This document shows positions 23,710 through 32,825 of a stretch of 64,000 nt of DNA, in pieces. The stretch comes from CATOSP01 sp965197545 (lineage in GTDB: Bacteria > Chloroflexota > Dehalococcoidia > Lucifugimonadales > UBA3495): positions 1,550,001-1,614,000 of the forward strand of contig CBDANJ010000008.1 of assembly GCA_965197545.1 (NCBI GenBank). Reading direction: 5' to 3'. The position numbers and the translations under genes were made by a program. The notes under the pieces were generated by a model that had not been told where the DNA came from, did not search any database, and worked only from the letters and a program-made list of their open reading frames with translations. The stretch's first letter is position 1; every line of letters starts with the position of its first letter.

Positions 23710-24939
23710 TTGACCCAAGTTTTGGCGAAAAGCCGGAAGATTCAGACCTTCCGCGCCCTGCGGCATCGGGACTTCCGGTGGTTCTGGTCTGGTGCAACGG
23801 CTCAGGCGGCGGGCCGGGGGATGCAGTTCCTCATTCTCGGCTGGATGGTGCTGGAACTAACAGACTCCGCTTCGCGCATGGGATTCACGATCTTCCTCTA
23901 CGGGGTGCCTACACTTGCGTTTGTCCTGTTCGGAGGGATTTTTGCGGACCGCGTAGACCGGCGCAACTTGTTGATGCTGACCCAGGCATTGGTGGCAGTC
24001 CTGATATTGGGCCTGGCCGTCCTGAAAACCGCGGAACTCGTGGCTCTCTGGCACATATACGTCGCGTCATTCGTCCTCGGGTTCCTACAGGCCATCAACA
24101 CCCCGGCCCGGTTGGCGATTGTATCCGATCTGGTGGACCGGGAAGACCTGATGAACGCGGTGGTGCTGAATTCCGCCGTGATGAATTCAGGGCGGATCCT
24201 CGGCCCGGCGATTGCGGGGGTCATTATCGAGCTTGCGGGAATCAGCACAGCCCTCTTCCTGGCCGCAGGCCTTTTCTGCGTGGGAACGGTGACTTTGCTC
24301 ATGGTCCGGCGAGTGCCGCAACGGGCAAGAGCGGGGCGTCCAACCATCTTGGCAGACCTGGCGGCGGGCTTGCGTTACTGTTGGTCTAACCCTGTGACTT
24401 TTACCGTGATCGGCATTGGATTCGCCTTCGGATTCTTTGCGATGCCTTATGCCCAGGTCTTGCCCGCGTTTGCCAAGCAGGTCATGGGCTCCGGGGCAGG
24501 TGAGGCGGGGCTGCTATTGACGGGGGCGGGGATAGGTTCCCTGTCGGGCACCTTTGTTATGGCGTCTTTGGGGAATTTCCGGCGCAAGAATTGGCTCTTG
24601 CTGACCTGCATTTTCATGTTCGGAATCTCCTTGTTCATTCTGGCGTGGTCGACATGGTTCTGGGTCTCGTGGGTTATCCTGTTCTTCGTGGGAATGGGTA
24701 GCATCGTCCCCATGGGCACCACCGTTCTGCAGCTCTCCATCCCATCCGAATTGCAGGGCAGGGTCATGAGCATCTGGTACGTCTCGGCGGCGTTCATGTT
24801 TATCGGGTCTTTCCCCATGACCATCGTCGCCGACACCCTGGGCTGGACCGCTGCCTTCGCCGGAGGGGCTGCCATCTACCTGGCCATCGCCTTCATCCTG
24901 GGAATAGTGCGCCCCACCCTGCGCCGGTTGGAAGTGTAG
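23710..24939 (+). CDS. MFS transporter, first of a tandem pair
   Basis: This 409-residue protein has twelve predicted membrane segments and the enterobactin-exporter/MFS_3-like pattern: FRALRHRDFRWFWSGATAQ at the N-terminus, loop 2-3 motif GGIFADRVDRRNLL, and a mirrored loop near SIPSELQGRVMSI. The TTG start is preceded by AGGTGG. It is very similar along its length to the next protein, so the pair arose by tandem duplication. It likely exports a small hydrophobic compound; specificity unknown. Confidence 0.92.
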   Translation: MTQVLAKSRKIQTFRALRHRDFRWFWSGATAQAAGRGMQFLILGWMVLELTDSASRMGFTIFLYGVPTLAFVLFGGIFADRVDRRNLLMLTQALVAVLILGLAVLKTAELVALWHIYVASFVLGFLQAINTPARLAIVSDLVDREDLMNAVVLNSAVMNSGRILGPAIAGVIIELAGISTALFLAAGLFCVGTVTLLMVRRVPQRARAGRPTILADLAAGLRYCWSNPVTFTVIGIGFAFGFFAMPYAQVLPAFAKQVMGSGAGEAGLLLTGAGIGSLSGTFVMASLGNFRRKNWLLLTCIFMFGISLFILAWSTWFWVSWVILFFVGMGSIVPMGTTVLQLSIPSELQGRVMSIWYVSAAFMFIGSFPMTIVADTLGWTAAFAGGAAIYLAIAFILGIVRPTLRRLEV

Positions 24940-24986
24940 CCCGGACATCCGGTGAGCCAGAGCCTCGCAGGCTGTTGGAGTAACGA

Positions 24987-26216
24987 TTGACGCTGGTCAT
25001 GACCCTGGGGCGCAAGGTCCAGGCGTTCCGCGCGTTCCGCCACCGGGATTTCAGATGGTTTTGGCTCGGCGCCGTCGCTCAGGCCACCGGCATGGGAACG
25101 CAATTCCTCATACTGAGTTGGTTCGTTCTGGAACTTACCGGCTCAGCCTCCCGCATGGGATTCGCGATCTTCCTTTTTGGCATGACCGGCCTCGTGGTGG
25201 TTTCGTTCACGGGCACATTTGCCGACCGATTCGACCGCCGCAACGTCTGTATTTGCACGCAGGCCCTGGTAGCCTTCTTCTTGACCTGTCTGGCCGTCTT
25301 GGGAACGACTGACCGGATCGCCCTCTGGCACCTCTACGTTGGCGTCGTGCTCATGGCGAGTTCATCGGCATTCAACGCGCCTGCCCGGGCGGCCCTGGTC
25401 CCCGACCTCGTGGACCGGGGGGATGTAATGAACGCGGTGGTTTTGAACGCCGCGGTGATGAATGCCGGGAGGGTAATCGGCCCCCTCGCCGGGGGTGCGG
25501 TGATCGAGTTCGCGGGCATCGGTCCCGCGCTCTATATGGCTGCCGGCCTTTATGGCATTGCGAGTCTGACCCTGCTGATGGTGCGCCGCGTGTCCCGGAC
25601 CGTTTCGGTCAGGAAGACTTCCTTCGTGGCGGACCTTGTGACGGGTATTCGGTACTGTTGGTCTAATCCCGTGACCTTCACCGTAATCGCCATCGGGTTT
25701 ATCTTCGGATTTTTCGGGTTGCCGTATATCCTGGTAATGCCCGCTTTCGCCAGTCAGGTCCTGGAAGCAAACGCCGGTCAGGTGGGAGTCCTTATGTCCG
25801 GAGCCGGGATCGGATCATTGGTGGGCACTCTATTCCTCGCGTCATTGGGGGATTTCCGACATAAGAACTGGCTCTTGCTAATTTGCATGTTCTTGTTCGG
25901 AATATCCCTATTCTGCCTCGCTTTGTCTCCCTGGTTTTGGCTCTCCTGGGTGATACTGTTGTTCCTCGGGTTGAGTGACATCTTCCCGATGGGCACTACC
26001 GTGCTGCAACTATCGGTTCCACCCGAGTTGAGGGGAAGGGTGATGAGCCTGTGGATCATGACCGTGGCCCTTTCTATGATCGGCTCATTCCCGATGGCCC
26101 TGGCGGCGGACTATGCTAACTGGCCCACCGCATTCGCCGGGGGCTCCGCCATCTGTCTCATTGCTGGCCTGATTTTGGGTATATTGCGCCCTACGTTGCG
26201 CAGGTTGGCATTATAG
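24987..26216 (+). CDS. MFS transporter, second of a tandem pair
   Basis: Also 409 residues and starting at TTG, this paralogue shares long stretches with its neighbour: FRAFRHRDFRWFWLGAVAQ, TFADRFDRRN, IRYCWSNPVTFTV and SVPPELRGRVMSLW. The gap between the two genes is 47 bp, so they are probably on one transcript. They may form a heteromer or have diverged in substrate. The YbaK-type gene follows after 29 bp. Confidence 0.92.
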   Translation: MTLVMTLGRKVQAFRAFRHRDFRWFWLGAVAQATGMGTQFLILSWFVLELTGSASRMGFAIFLFGMTGLVVVSFTGTFADRFDRRNVCICTQALVAFFLTCLAVLGTTDRIALWHLYVGVVLMASSSAFNAPARAALVPDLVDRGDVMNAVVLNAAVMNAGRVIGPLAGGAVIEFAGIGPALYMAAGLYGIASLTLLMVRRVSRTVSVRKTSFVADLVTGIRYCWSNPVTFTVIAIGFIFGFFGLPYILVMPAFASQVLEANAGQVGVLMSGAGIGSLVGTLFLASLGDFRHKNWLLLICMFLFGISLFCLALSPWFWLSWVILLFLGLSDIFPMGTTVLQLSVPPELRGRVMSLWIMTVALSMIGSFPMALAADYANWPTAFAGGSAICLIAGLILGILRPTLRRLAL

Positions 26217-26245
26217 CCTGACCCAATTCCTAAGGAGATTTCCTC

Positions 26246-26716
26246 ATGGAGCTTCCCGCACATGAATTCTTGGAACAGCGCGGGATTCCCTACCAGAAGC
26301 TCAGCTTCTCCCCGGAAACGTCAAAAGGGGCGGCCAGTGTGGCTGGGGCCCTGGGGTACCAACCCGAGCAGATGGTCAAGACCCTGATCTTCGAGTCAGG
26401 TGCTGGAGAGTGTGTTCTGGTGATGCTGGGAGGCGACAAGAACGCCGTTTCCGGTCACCTGAAGCGGGCCATCGGCAACCGGAATATCCGCTTGGCATCC
26501 CCTGATACGGTCTACAAAGTGACCGGCTACCAGATCGGATCGATCCCCCCCTTTCACTGGCAACCCGCCGGTTTCCGGAGCTTCGTCGACGAAGCGCTGA
26601 TGCGAGAAGACGTGCTGGGAGTCGGCGGTGGAGTTTGGGGGGAAGAGATCATGATCGCCCCGGACCGGCTTGTGGAGGCCAGTGGCGCCACGGTGGTCAA
26701 CCTATCGCACAGGTAG
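26246..26716 (+). CDS. YbaK/EbsC family aminoacyl-tRNA deacylase
   Basis: The 156-residue product has the YbaK/ProX fold with the key lysine in QMVKTLIFE (about residue 45) and the Gly-rich GYQIGSIPPFHW and GVGGGVWGEEI segments. Family members hydrolyse Cys- or Ala-tRNA(Pro) made in error by prolyl-tRNA synthetase. AAGGAG lies upstream. The stop TAG at 26714-26716 uses as its last base the first base of MITE B3; the sequence to the right of the element shows that the pre-insertion stop was TAA. Confidence 0.92.
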   Translation: MELPAHEFLEQRGIPYQKLSFSPETSKGAASVAGALGYQPEQMVKTLIFESGAGECVLVMLGGDKNAVSGHLKRAIGNRNIRLASPDTVYKVTGYQIGSIPPFHWQPAGFRSFVDEALMREDVLGVGGGVWGEEIMIAPDRLVEASGATVVNLSHR

Positions 26717-26991
26717 TAGCTGTTCAGATATGATGACGCGGATTGGCTGATTCCTACGTTGGTCATCACTATGATAATCCTATTAACAAGATGTCTCGCC
26801 GCAACCCGCAATTCCCGCGAAGAGCCTGCCCCCGGCTCGATCGGGGGCGGGATTCCAGAAATGCCGATGATATGGACTGTTGCTGATTGAAAGGGTTTCT
26901 GGATTCCGGGTCAAAGCCTGCCCCGTACTGGATACGGGGCCCGGAAAGACGGGCTGGGAGTAGGAAGGACACATCAAGTCTGAACAGTTAC
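26716..26991. mobile_element. MITE, family B copy B3 (276 bp)
   Basis: Ends are GTAGCTGTTCAGA and TCTGAACAGTTAC. The flanks CACAGGTA (26708-26715) and CGCAGGTA (26992-26999) are an 8-bp target duplication with one change. The inside is unlike B1 and B2 but matches B4 in reverse orientation, including the inverted arms GCCTGCCCC...GGGGC and the segment GGATTCCGGGTCAAAG. This defines a second subtype that shares only the termini with the first. No gene is present. Confidence 0.85.
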
Positions 26992-27017
26992 CGCAGGTAA
27001 GCGGCAACCCTCGCGTG

Positions 27018-27046
27018 TTGACACGTAACGCCGTCCGGGGTCTAAT
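27018..27046 (+). promoter_or_regulatory. Promoter of the LigB-type dioxygenase gene
   Basis: TTGACA (27018-27023), a 17-base spacer and TCTAAT (27041-27046), about 78 bases before the ATG at 27124. Confidence 0.65.
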
Positions 27047-27123
27047 TCCAAATACTTGAGGATTCGCGCCGCATATGGCGCGACCATACCCAACCCTTCA
27101 ATCCGAAATCCAGGAGGCCGACT

Positions 27124-28119
27124 ATGGCACAAGTAGTATTGGGACTTGGCAGCTCCCACAGTCCCCAACTTAGCACCCCTTCCGAGGGCTGGCTCGCCAG
27201 GGGTGAAAACGACCGGCGTCACCAGCAGTTGGTGGGGACCGACGGAATCGTTTCCGACTTCGAAGGGCTGCTCGAACGGGCGGATCTGGACCGCATCGCC
27301 AGGGAGATCACTCCGGAGAAAATGCTCCAACGCCACGAGCGTAACCAGAAGAGCATCACCCGGCTGACCAAGGCTCTTTACGAAGCCGACCTGGACGTCC
27401 TGGTCATGCTGGGCGACGACCAACAGGAATACCTTCTGGACGACAACATGCCCATGATATGCGTTTACTGGGGCGACCAGTTCAGCGTTCCCGGAAGGGA
27501 AGGCGACGCGGGAACGAATAACAATCCCTTGATCGGCTACTCCATCGAGGACAGTGTGGTCCCGGCCAAGTCAGACCTGGGCCGCCACCTGATCGAATAC
27601 CTGGTCGAGGCTGAATTCGACATTGGAAGTTCCAAGTTTCTCGACCCCAACAAAGGTGGAAGGGCGCGGGGAGGCATCGGCCACGCCTTCGGCTATGTAT
27701 ACCACCGGATCATGACCGACAAGATCATTCCCGCCGTGCCCATAATGGTCAACACCTACTACCCGCCCAACCAGCCTACCCCGAAACGCTGCTACGATCT
27801 TGGGCGCACTGTGAGAAGCGCCATCGAGGCTTGGCCCACCAAGGGGCGGGTAGGCGTATTGGCCAGCGGCGGTCTCAGCCATTTCGTAGTGGATGAAGAA
27901 CTGGACGAGATGGCCCTTGATGGCATGAAGGACAGAAGCGTGGCCAAGCTGGGCAGGCTGCCTCGCGAAAAGATGCACTCTGGTAACTCCGAAATCCGCA
28001 ACTGGATCGCGGTCACCGGGGCAACCGAGCACCTGGACATGGAACTGATTGATTACGTCCCCTGCTACCGGTCCCCCGCCGGCACCGGTTGCGCCATGGG
28101 GTTCGCCGTCTGGTCATAA
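27124..28119 (+). CDS. Class III extradiol ring-cleavage dioxygenase, catalytic LigB-type
   Basis: The 331-residue protein belongs to the LigB superfamily, which uses Fe(II) to open catechol-type rings next to the hydroxyls. The first metal histidine is His12 in GLGSSHSPQ; His187 in GGIGHAFG matches the catalytic acid-base histidine, and GVLASGGLSHFVVDEELDEM holds the late ligand region. AGGAGG precedes the ATG. There is no LigA-type small-subunit gene next to it, so it may act alone on a gallate, protocatechuate or hydroxyphenyl substrate. A convergent class II aldolase gene follows. Confidence 0.88.
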   Translation: MAQVVLGLGSSHSPQLSTPSEGWLARGENDRRHQQLVGTDGIVSDFEGLLERADLDRIAREITPEKMLQRHERNQKSITRLTKALYEADLDVLVMLGDDQQEYLLDDNMPMICVYWGDQFSVPGREGDAGTNNNPLIGYSIEDSVVPAKSDLGRHLIEYLVEAEFDIGSSKFLDPNKGGRARGGIGHAFGYVYHRIMTDKIIPAVPIMVNTYYPPNQPTPKRCYDLGRTVRSAIEAWPTKGRVGVLASGGLSHFVVDEELDEMALDGMKDRSVAKLGRLPREKMHSGNSEIRNWIAVTGATEHLDMELIDYVPCYRSPAGTGCAMGFAVWS

Positions 28120-28154
28120 CCTGCCAATTCCGGCCGCTAACCACCGGCCGCCAA

Positions 28155-28934
28155 TCACAGGTCACGGGACGCGGAGACCACCCAGTAGTTCCATATCCCG
28201 TCGCGCTGCGGTTCTCGGCCCTGTAGCACTTCCGAGAAATGGGGTAGCTGGTGGAGGGGAATGCGGTTGCCCATCTCCTCCACCAGCTCATCGGGCAGAC
28301 GAGAGTGGTCCGGGCCCTCGGCGCAGTAGGCCAGGTAGTTCATCCTGGCCTGTTCCTCCAACTGCATCATGCTCATCACTGACTCGGCGGCGGTGGCTCC
28401 GGTTGTTACCGCGCCGTGGCCCTGAAGCAGGAGGATGTCCTCCCTACCCATGCAGCTCACCATCTCCATACCCTCTTCGTCGCTCTGAATCGTCTTGGTA
28501 TGGGGGAAGACCGGCAAAGGGCGGCGCACAAGCTGCGCCCCTTCCTGGCACATTGGGACCAGGGTCTGCCCCAACGCGCTCATCAGCACGGTGTATCTGG
28601 GGTGGACATGGACCACCGAGTGGACTTCCGGCCTGGTCTTATAGATGCAGGAGTGGATTTTGACCTCGGAGCATTGACTCAAGCCGGGCCGCGCCTGCAC
28701 CAAGAACCCCTCCAAGTCGCACACCACCATGTCTTCAGGCCGCATGACTGCCAGCGCGTCCACCTCGTATTGACGACCCTTCACCACAAACTTATCCGGG
28801 TCTCCGGGAACCCTGATGCTGACGTGGCCCAGGGCAGCCGTAACGCCCACAGCCAGCCCCACGTCGGATAGAATTCGGTTGGCGATCGCCGTCTGGCGCA
28901 TCGTGTCGTCAAGCTGAGAGACCATTTTGACCAT
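28155..28934 (-). CDS. Class II aldolase/adducin family protein
   Basis: The ATG at 28934 is used because AGGAG stands just before it; an ATG three codons later is equally plausible. The 259-residue product shows the zinc-aldolase pattern: ALGHVSIRVPG near the N-terminus, the metal histidines in VVHVHPRYT and the third in LLQGHGAV. Family members include fuculose-phosphate aldolases and decarboxylating hydroxy-ketoacid aldolases. Beside a ring-cleavage dioxygenase it may handle a ring-fission product, but the substrate is not predictable. It is divergent from the SirB1-type gene. Confidence 0.9.
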   Translation of the reverse strand: MVKMVSQLDDTMRQTAIANRILSDVGLAVGVTAALGHVSIRVPGDPDKFVVKGRQYEVDALAVMRPEDMVVCDLEGFLVQARPGLSQCSEVKIHSCIYKTRPEVHSVVHVHPRYTVLMSALGQTLVPMCQEGAQLVRRPLPVFPHTKTIQSDEEGMEMVSCMGREDILLLQGHGAVTTGATAAESVMSMMQLEEQARMNYLAYCAEGPDHSRLPDELVEEMGNRIPLHQLPHFSEVLQGREPQRDGIWNYWVVSASRDL

Positions 28935-29213
28935 CTTCTCCTGATGTGTGAGTGTTTGGCATCTGTCCGCCGCTCGCCCCAATATGGTGCCGGGTAGTCC
29001 CGCAGTCAACCCCCGCTAATATGGCCCCAGGCCCTCGCCCTCATGTTTGGCGGTTCTGCCTGGCTGAATCATGATGGGCGAATCATTCTGGGCGACATCC
29101 CTGTCCGCGGTCGGCTCCCGTGTTTGGTAGAATGACATCGCATTCGAGGCAAACCTACATCGCGCAGGGGCGCCTGGCCGCCGCCATGCCGCAAATTGGA
29201 GAACTCAACCCCC

Positions 29214-30038
29214 ATGGACCACCAGGAAGCGTACCGACAGTTCCTGGCCATCACCGGACTGCCCGACGAAGATATCAACCTCGCTAAAGCGTCGCTGCTC
29301 ATCGCCGCCTCGGAGTACGCTGACCTGGACGTTGAGGCCCAGTTGGCCGCCCTCGACTCCTTGGCCGCCGCGGCATCGGCGCGAATTGGCGATGACGGGG
29401 ACCCCTTCTACGGTGTCAACAAACTGAGTGAGTACCTATTCGACGAGGTTGGACTGTCCGGCAACAACGACGACTATTACGATCCCCGTAACAGTTATCT
29501 CAACGACGTGCTCACCAGGCGCATCGGCATCCCGATCACGCTATCGCTCGTGTGTGTCCTGGTGGGAGACCGGGCAGGAATTCCATTGCAGGGAGTGGGA
29601 ATGCCCGGCCATTTCCTGGTCGCTCATAGGAACGAGGCCGGTCTGGTGATTGATCCGTTCCACCGGGGCATCATGGTCTCCGAGGAAGAATGCGCCGAAC
29701 GGCTTCGGCAAGTAGCCGGGGCCGATGCAGAATGGGACGCCAGCTATTTGGACCCCGTGACCAACCGCGAGTTTCTGGCCAGAATGCTGCGAAATCTCAA
29801 GGGCATCTACCTACAACGCCGCGACCACCCACGGGTCCTTTCAATCATTGACTTTCTCGTCGCTCTGGCTCCCGAAGCTCCGGGGGAAAGGCGCGACCGG
29901 GGCCTGATCCACTACCAATTGGGCCATTTGGAAGAGGCACTGGAGGACCTTCGATTCTATCTGGAATCTACCCCTTCCGGTCCGCAACATGGGCCGGTGC
30001 AACGCTTGGTGGACTCCATCATGCAACGGCTGTCCTGA
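29214..30038 (+). CDS. SirB1 family protein (transglutaminase-like plus TPR-like tail)
   Basis: The 274-residue product has the SirB1 arrangement. Helices (about 1-65) lead into DPFYGVNKLSEYLFDEVGLSGN-type sequence, and the transglutaminase-like core (about 85-170) includes RRIGIPITLSLVCVLVG, VGMPGHFLVAH and VIDPFHRG. The end (about 200-270) is TPR-like (RRDRGLIHYQLGHLEEALED). The usual cysteine of a working transglutaminase appears replaced in the ITLSLV segment, as in most SirB1 proteins. Function is unknown. The ATG at 29214 was chosen over an upstream TTG. Confidence 0.88.
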   Translation: MDHQEAYRQFLAITGLPDEDINLAKASLLIAASEYADLDVEAQLAALDSLAAAASARIGDDGDPFYGVNKLSEYLFDEVGLSGNNDDYYDPRNSYLNDVLTRRIGIPITLSLVCVLVGDRAGIPLQGVGMPGHFLVAHRNEAGLVIDPFHRGIMVSEEECAERLRQVAGADAEWDASYLDPVTNREFLARMLRNLKGIYLQRRDHPRVLSIIDFLVALAPEAPGERRDRGLIHYQLGHLEEALEDLRFYLESTPSGPQHGPVQRLVDSIMQRLS

Positions 30039-30218
30039 TCCCCAAATACGTACCGGCGTCACACCCAGCGAAACATGGCCATCCGTGTTTTCAGATAGTT
30101 AGGTCAACATAACATCGAACGCATCATGGGTCTCCGTGCCGACAATCCGTCACTGCCGATTACTTTGTTTCGGTCTTCCATCCAATAGTCTAAAGCCCCT
30201 AACCCCAACCTCGGGTTG

Positions 30219-30248
30219 TTGACCCTGCCAAGGGGGCGCATCTATACT
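30219..30248 (+). promoter_or_regulatory. Promoter in the 300-bp gap before the CoA-transferase fusion
   Basis: TTGACC (30219-30224) and TATACT (30243-30248), 18 bases apart, about 91 bases before the ATG at 30339. The rest of the 30039-30338 gap shows no gene, repeat or clear terminator. Confidence 0.65.
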
Positions 30249-30338
30249 TCGAGACCGATTCAGACCGCTCACCGGGCCTTTCAGGACTACCAATAGGTCC
30301 GCACCACAACGCCAACAATCTATCTTAGGAGACAGAAC

Positions 30339-32624
30339 ATGCCGGGCGCACTAGATGGAATTCGCGTGATCGACTTTGGCCAATACGTAGCCGGACCCCT
30401 GGCGGGAATGCTCCTGGCAGACCAGGGAGCCGACGTAATCAAGGTCGACCCGCCCGGCGGGCCACGGCTCAAGACACCCGCCAACGCGACCTGGAACAGG
30501 GGAAAGCGCAGCATACACCTTGATTTGAAGGACCCTGCGGACCTCGAAACCGCTCGCGGGCTCATCGCCGGAGCGGATGTCGTGGTGGAGAACTTCCGGC
30601 CCGGCGTTATGACGCGGTTGGGCCTTGGTCCCGAGGAGATTTGCAAATCCCATCCCCAATTGGTCTACTGTTCGATCCCAGGGTTCGCCACCGACGATCC
30701 CAGGGTTAACCTTCGGGCGTTCGAGGGAGTAGTGGGAGCGGCGGCGGCCACCTACGTCCCTCGCGGCGAGGGGCCCGACCCTAGCCAGCCCATCTACACC
30801 GCCATTCCCATTGCCTCCAGCTATGCCGCCTTCCAGTCCGTGGTCAGCATTACCATGGCGCTGAACGCGCGGGAGCGTGACGGACAGGGCCAACACATCG
30901 AAGTCCCCTTATTCGACGCCATGTTCCCGTCCATTGGCGGACGTGGGATGAAGGTGCATGACCCGGCCATGGACCCGCCCTCCGCCAGGGGGCTCTGGGG
31001 CGGCCACTTCGAATGCAAAGACGGTCGCTGGGTCAGGTTCAGCGGGTCCGGCAACCAGAATTTCCAGGAATTCTGCGAGGCTGCCGGGATCGCATCTTGG
31101 GGGGAGGATGGGCTGACCGACTTTGACCGTCTGCTGGAGGACCCCGCTCTTGCGGCCGAGGCAGAACGCCGGTCCAAGGAACTGTTCAAGACCCGCACCG
31201 CCCAGGAATGGGAAGACCTGGTGGCCGAAGCTGGCAGCGAATGCACTATGTGCCGCACCGCCACGGAATGGTTCGATCACCCTCACGCCCGCGAGTCCAA
31301 GATGGTGATCGAGGTCGAAGACCCTACCTATGGAAAGATGCTCCAACCGGGTGTCGCCGCCCGCATGTCGGCAACCCCCGGCTCGGTCCGCTCCGCGGCT
31401 CCCACCCCCAACCAGCACCGCGAAGAGATCTTGGCCGAACTGAAGACGGCGCGGACTCCCCGAGCCTCAATGTCCGTGGAAGCGACCCTGCGCTCCGCCC
31501 TGCAAGGCATCAAGGTGCTCGACCTGTGTATCATCCTCGCCGGGCCGACCCTGGGACGCACGATGGCCGAATTCGGCGCGGACGTGATTAAGATCGACAA
31601 CCCCGCCAGGGGCCGGACGGTGGCCCGCCACAACGATATCAACCGGGGGAAGCGCAGCATCCTGCTCGACCTCAAGTCGGAAGAAGGCAGAGATGTCTTC
31701 TGGCGGCTGCTCGAAGATGCCGACGTTGTGGCCCAGAACTATCGGGCCGGAAAACTGGCCAAGCTCGGACTGGACTATGAGCGGGTGCGCGAGCGGAAGC
31801 CTGATATCGTATATGCGTCCCTAAACGCTTTTGGTCACATCGGCCCCTGGGCCCTCCGCCCGGGCCACGAGCAGTTTGCCCAAGCCGCCACCGGCATGGA
31901 CCGCCGGTTCGGAGGCGACGGCGCACCCACCACCCAGCCCAACGCGGTGAACGACTACGGAACGGGCTTCATGGGCGCCTACGCAACCGCCCTCGCCCTC
32001 TTGCACCGCCAGCGCACGGGACAAGGGCAGCACGTAGACGCAGCCCTCGCTTACACCGCGATGACCCTCCAGTCGGCCTACAACAACCTTTTCGACGGCA
32101 AGACCTGGGACGAGGCCCACGGTCAAGACGCCGTCGGCGATGGTCCCCTCCACCGGGCTTATAAGGCCAGCGACGGTTGGTTCTTCCTGGGAGCGGACGA
32201 AGCGGACCTGGACCGGCTGAGTGGTGTCGAAGGACTCTCCGGCATCGCGGCGTTGCGGGGTGAGGCTCTGGCCCATTCCCTGGAAGAGCGGTTCCAATCT
32301 CAGACCGTCGACGCATGGGTCCACCGTTTGACCGGCCTCGACATCGGTGCCCACCGGGTTGTGACCGACGTCGACGAGCTGATGAACGACCCGTGGGTAA
32401 TCGACCATGGGCTGAGCCTCATTCGGCCTCACGACGACATCGGTATGGTGACTACCTGTGGCCCCGCGCCACGCCTTTCCCGCACTCCCATTACTACCGG
32501 TTGGGCTGCGCCCAAGCCCGGCAAGCACGCCCAGGAGATTCTGGGTGAGGTGGGCATGGGCGATAGGTTTGACCGGCTGCTCGAACAGGACATAGTCTTA
32601 ATGGACGGGGTTGCCGCGGGATAA
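30339..32624 (+). CDS. Fused double CaiB/BaiF family CoA-transferase
   Basis: At 761 residues this is two class III CoA-transferase domains in one chain: the first about 1-370 (GALDGIRVIDFGQYVAGPLAG) and the second about 385-755 (ALQGIKVLDLCIILAGPTLG), joined by a Ser/Ala/Thr linker. The catalytic aspartate that forms the acyl-anhydride is present in the first (HIEVPLFDAMF, Asp193) but replaced by Tyr572 in the second (HVDAALAYTAM). The enzyme should move CoA between carboxylic acids. Family members form interlocked dimers, so the fusion may fold as an internal pseudo-dimer with one active site. Confidence 0.93.
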   Translation: MPGALDGIRVIDFGQYVAGPLAGMLLADQGADVIKVDPPGGPRLKTPANATWNRGKRSIHLDLKDPADLETARGLIAGADVVVENFRPGVMTRLGLGPEEICKSHPQLVYCSIPGFATDDPRVNLRAFEGVVGAAAATYVPRGEGPDPSQPIYTAIPIASSYAAFQSVVSITMALNARERDGQGQHIEVPLFDAMFPSIGGRGMKVHDPAMDPPSARGLWGGHFECKDGRWVRFSGSGNQNFQEFCEAAGIASWGEDGLTDFDRLLEDPALAAEAERRSKELFKTRTAQEWEDLVAEAGSECTMCRTATEWFDHPHARESKMVIEVEDPTYGKMLQPGVAARMSATPGSVRSAAPTPNQHREEILAELKTARTPRASMSVEATLRSALQGIKVLDLCIILAGPTLGRTMAEFGADVIKIDNPARGRTVARHNDINRGKRSILLDLKSEEGRDVFWRLLEDADVVAQNYRAGKLAKLGLDYERVRERKPDIVYASLNAFGHIGPWALRPGHEQFAQAATGMDRRFGGDGAPTTQPNAVNDYGTGFMGAYATALALLHRQRTGQGQHVDAALAYTAMTLQSAYNNLFDGKTWDEAHGQDAVGDGPLHRAYKASDGWFFLGADEADLDRLSGVEGLSGIAALRGEALAHSLEERFQSQTVDAWVHRLTGLDIGAHRVVTDVDELMNDPWVIDHGLSLIRPHDDIGMVTTCGPAPRLSRTPITTGWAAPKPGKHAQEILGEVGMGDRFDRLLEQDIVLMDGVAAG

Positions 32625-32630
32625 GCCCCA

Positions 32631-32662
32631 GCCCGCCGGGTCAGTGCATCCGGCGGGCCTTT
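32631..32662 (+). terminator. Rho-independent terminator after the CoA-transferase fusion
   Basis: GCCCGCCGG (32631-32639) and CCGGCGGGC (32650-32658) form a 9-bp stem with a 10-base loop followed by CTTTCC, 6 bp after the stop. Confidence 0.7.
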
Positions 32663-32825
32663 CCACCAATTTCCCGGTCCGAAATCCTTCCCCCTCAATG
32701 AGCGGCGAATCCGAAGCTGCATGGGCCTCGTATTTGCTGTACGTTTGCATTTTCCCGTCGATATTGGGTATTCCGCCTCGACCGGACCATAACATACTCC
32801 GGAACCACCCGTTGCACGAGGTGTG

